From Siderastrea radians (lineage: Eukaryota; Cnidaria; Anthozoa; Scleractinia; Rhizangiidae): a DNA stretch of 64,000 nucleotides. The stretch covers positions 34,492,807-34,556,806 of the forward strand of contig OZ024896.1 in the NCBI GenBank assembly GCA_964017195.1. Direction: 5' to 3'. The notes beneath the pieces are model-generated. The model did no database searches, had not been told where the DNA came from, and saw nothing but the letters and a program-made list of their open reading frames with translations. This document shows, piece after piece, positions 61,441-64,000 of this stretch. Position 1 is the first letter of the stretch. Every line of letters starts with the position of its first letter. The translations under genes and the position numbers were made by a program.

Positions 61441-62099
61441 TAGATACTGTCGAGTATGTCGGTCGAGTATCGGCCGACACTCGGCCGATACCCGACCAAC
61501 ATCTCGGCCGACACTTGACCGCATCTCAGCCGACACTCAACCGACATCTCGGCTGATACTCGACCGACATCTCGGCCGACACTCGACCAACATCTTGGCC
61601 AATACTCGACTGACGTGTCGGCCAACACTCGACCGACATCTAGGCCAACAACTGACTGACATCTAGGCCGAGACTCGACTGACATCTCGGCCGATACTCG
61701 ATCCACATCTCGGCCGACACTCGACCGACATCTCGGCCAATACTGGACCGACATCTTGGCCGACACCCGACAACCATCTCGGCCGATACTTGACCGACAT
61801 GTCGGCCAATAATCCACCAACATCTCGGCCGACACTCGACCGACATCTCGGCCGATACTGGACCGACATCTCGGCTGACACGACCAACATCTCGGGCGAT
61901 ACTCGACTGACATCTCGGCCTACTCTCGACCGACATATCGGCCGATACTCCACCGACATCTCGGCCGACACTCAACTGCCATCTCGACCGACACTCGACC
62001 AACATCTCCGCTGATACTCAACCCACATGTCGGCTAATACTCGACCAACATCTCGAACGAGATCTCGGCCACCACTCGACCAATCTGGGCTGAGACTCG

Positions 62100-62165
62100 G
62101 CTGATGTCGTGGTTTTGCGGGGATGCTTAGGAGAATTTCATCCTGTGGGTGCTTCTGTATTTTGA
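62100..62165. repeat. Non-satellite module, partial copy D
   Basis: Only the first ~65 bases of the module are present (GTCGTGGTTTTGCGGGG to CATCCTGTGGGTG). The module then breaks and satellite resumes. Confidence 0.8.
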
Positions 62166-64000
62166 TACTGATACTCGACCGACATCTCGGTGGATACTCG
62201 ACCGACATCTCGGCGCATACTTGACCGACATCTCGTTGAAACTCGACCGACATCTCGGCCGACACTCGACCAACATCTCGGCCGATACTTGACCGACATG
62301 TCGGCTGATACTCAACCCACACCTCGGCCGACACTCGACCGACATCTCGGCCGATACTCAACCAACATCTCGGCTGATACGCGACTGACATCTCGGCCGA
62401 CACCAGACCGACATCTCGGCTGAGACACGACCGACATCTCGGCCGATGCTGGACTGACATGACGGCTGATCCTCAACCGACATCTCGGCTGATACTCGAC
62501 CGACATCTTGGTCGGCACTCGGCCGACATCTCGGCTGATACTCAGCTCAACACAAGACCAACATCTCGGCGGATACTCGACCGACATGTCAGCTGATACT
62601 CGACCGACATCTCGGCCGACATCTCGACCGACATCTCGGCCGACACTCGTCAAACATTTCCGCCGATACATGACTGACATCTCGGCTGATATTCGACCGA
62701 CATCTCCACCAAGATCTCGGCCGATCCTCAACCGAGTATCGACCGAGTATCAGCCGACACTCGGCCGGCAGTCGACTGACATCTCGACAGATACTCGACC
62801 GACATCTCGGCCGATACTCGCCCGACATCTCGGTCAACACTCAACCGACATCTCGACCGACACTTGACCAACATCTCCTCCGACACTCGACCGACACTCA
62901 ACCGACATCTCAACCGACTCTCGACCGACATCTCGACCAACACTCGACCGACATCTCGGCCTATACTCCACCGACATCTCGGCCTACGCTCGAAAGACTT
63001 CTCGGCTGATACTCGACCGAGATCTCGGCTGACAATCGAGCGACATCTCCCCCGACACTCGACCGACATCTCGGCCGATACTCGACTGACATCTCGGCCT
63101 ACACTCGACCGACATATCGGCCGATACTCCACCGACATCTCGGCAGACACTCAACTGCCATCTCGACTGACACTCGACCAACATCTCCGCTGATACTCGA
63201 CCGACATGTCTTCTAATACTCGACCAACATCTCGAACGAGATCTCGGCCGCCACTCGACCAACGTCTCGGCCGATACTCGACCGACATCTCGGCCTACAG
63301 TCGACCGACATATCGGCCGATACTCTACCGACATCTCGGCCGACACTCAACCGCCATCTAGGCCAACACTCGACCGACATCTCTGCTGATACTCGACCGA
63401 CATGTCGGCTAATACTCGACAACATCTCGAACGACATCTCGGCCTCTACTCGACCGACTTCTCGGCCGATACACGACCGACATCTCGGCCGATACTCCAC
63501 CGACATCTCGGCCGATACTCCACCGACATCTCGGCCGACACTCAACCGCCATCTCGACCGACACTCGACCGAAATGTCGGTTGATACTCAACTGACATCT
63601 AGGCCGACACTCGACCGACATCTCCGCTGATACTCGACCGACATGTCGGCTAATACTCGACGAACATCTCCAACGACATCTCGGCCGAACGCTCAACCGA
63701 CATCTCGACCGACATCTCGGCCGATACTCGTCCGACATCTCGGCCCCCACCCAGCTTCTCGGCCGATACTCGACCGACATCTTGGCCGATACTCGACCTA
63801 CATCTCGGCTGACACTCGACCGACATCTCGGCTGATACTCGACCGACATCTCGGCTGATACTCGACCGACATCTCGGCTGATACTCGACCGACATCTCGG
63901 CCGATACTCGCCCGACATCTCGGTCAACACTCAACCGACATCTCGACCGACACTCGGCTGGTAGTCGACACTCGACCGACATCTCGGCCGACACTCGGCC

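Larger units (their letters stand above)
38555..64000. repeat. Satellite array of 23-bp CpG-rich units, >25.4 kb, continuing past the window
   Basis: Tandem 23-base units built around GACATCTCGGCCGA and ending in alternating TACT or CACT variants, about 1,100 units. Each consensus unit has about four CpG dinucleotides and a TCGGCCGA palindrome. The consensus has no TAA, TAG or TGA in any of six frames, and 23 is not a multiple of 3, so each frame cycles through a 23-residue peptide repeat. This explains the many ORFs of 60-528 codons on both strands. The left edge follows AT-rich DNA about 70 bases past the tRNA-like repeat's palindrome. Interruptions are a MITE (41.7 and 58.9 kb) and a ~190-bp module (57.5, 60.3, 61.3 and 62.1 kb). 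Confidence 0.97.

Noticed and set aside
38646..63994. More than a hundred ORFs of 60-528 codons on both strands (for example 43378-44964 and 46540-48051, minus)
   Set aside because: They are translations of the 23-bp satellite, whose consensus has no stop codon in any frame. Both strands and all frames give Arg/Ser/Val- or Thr/Asp/Pro-rich 23-residue repeats with no domain, start context or splice structure.
38555..64000. CRISPR array
   Set aside because: Repeats are directly tandem without unique spacers and lie in a eukaryotic context with introns and LINEs.

Overview
The window looks like nuclear DNA of an anthozoan cnidarian, most likely a stony coral. The reasons are AT-rich DNA with GT-AG introns, an LDL-receptor-family gene in metazoan modular exons, an intact LINE, many short inverted-repeat DNA elements, and a tRNA-like dispersed repeat that I associate with coral genomes. 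The organism assignment is inference. There is no prokaryotic operon, phage or CRISPR array.

Layout. (1) 1-22.1 kb: the 3' part of an LDLR/LRP-type gene on the + strand in six visible exons (1250-1575, 2057-2173, 2911-3036, 15653-16043, 16305-16708, 21782-21930). All exon phases agree. They encode LDLa repeats, an EGF module, a complete six-bladed YWTD propeller and a last EGF module, followed at once by a stop, so no membrane anchor is encoded. The 12.6-kb intron holds a 1.03-kb inverted-repeat element, a full-length LINE with a perfect 15-bp target-site duplication, and an intronless minus-strand Pro/Lys-rich ORF. The 5.1-kb intron holds a minus-strand glycosyltransferase-like pseudogene (one nonsense codon, one frameshift) whose 5' end abuts a 1.3-kb inverted-repeat element. 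(2) 22-30.6 kb: repeat-rich intergenic DNA with a Harbinger-like MITE, a 1.7-kb nested foldback with a perfect 50-bp palindrome and a tRNA-like module, and two clusters of a ~105-bp tandem repeat. (3) 30.6-33.9 kb: the 5' end of a second gene (signal-peptide exon plus LDLa exon), then decayed coding sequence resembling PKD-type repeats. (4) 34.5-38.5 kb: a 2.6-kb DNA element flanked by TTATTA and a second tRNA-like repeat. (5) 38.55-64.0 kb: a ~25.4-kb CpG-dense satellite of 23-bp units, still running at the window end. It has higher-order duplications of 207 bp, ~1.06 kb and ~2.5-3.1 kb, one TAA-flanked MITE with a truncated duplicated partner, a ~190-bp non-satellite module present four times, and short orientation flips.

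The real genes are the secreted LDLR-like gene, probably the second SP-LDLa gene, possibly the nested Pro-rich ORF, and the LINE polyprotein. The many long ORFs in the last 25 kb are a by-product of a repeat whose consensus is free of stops in all six frames.
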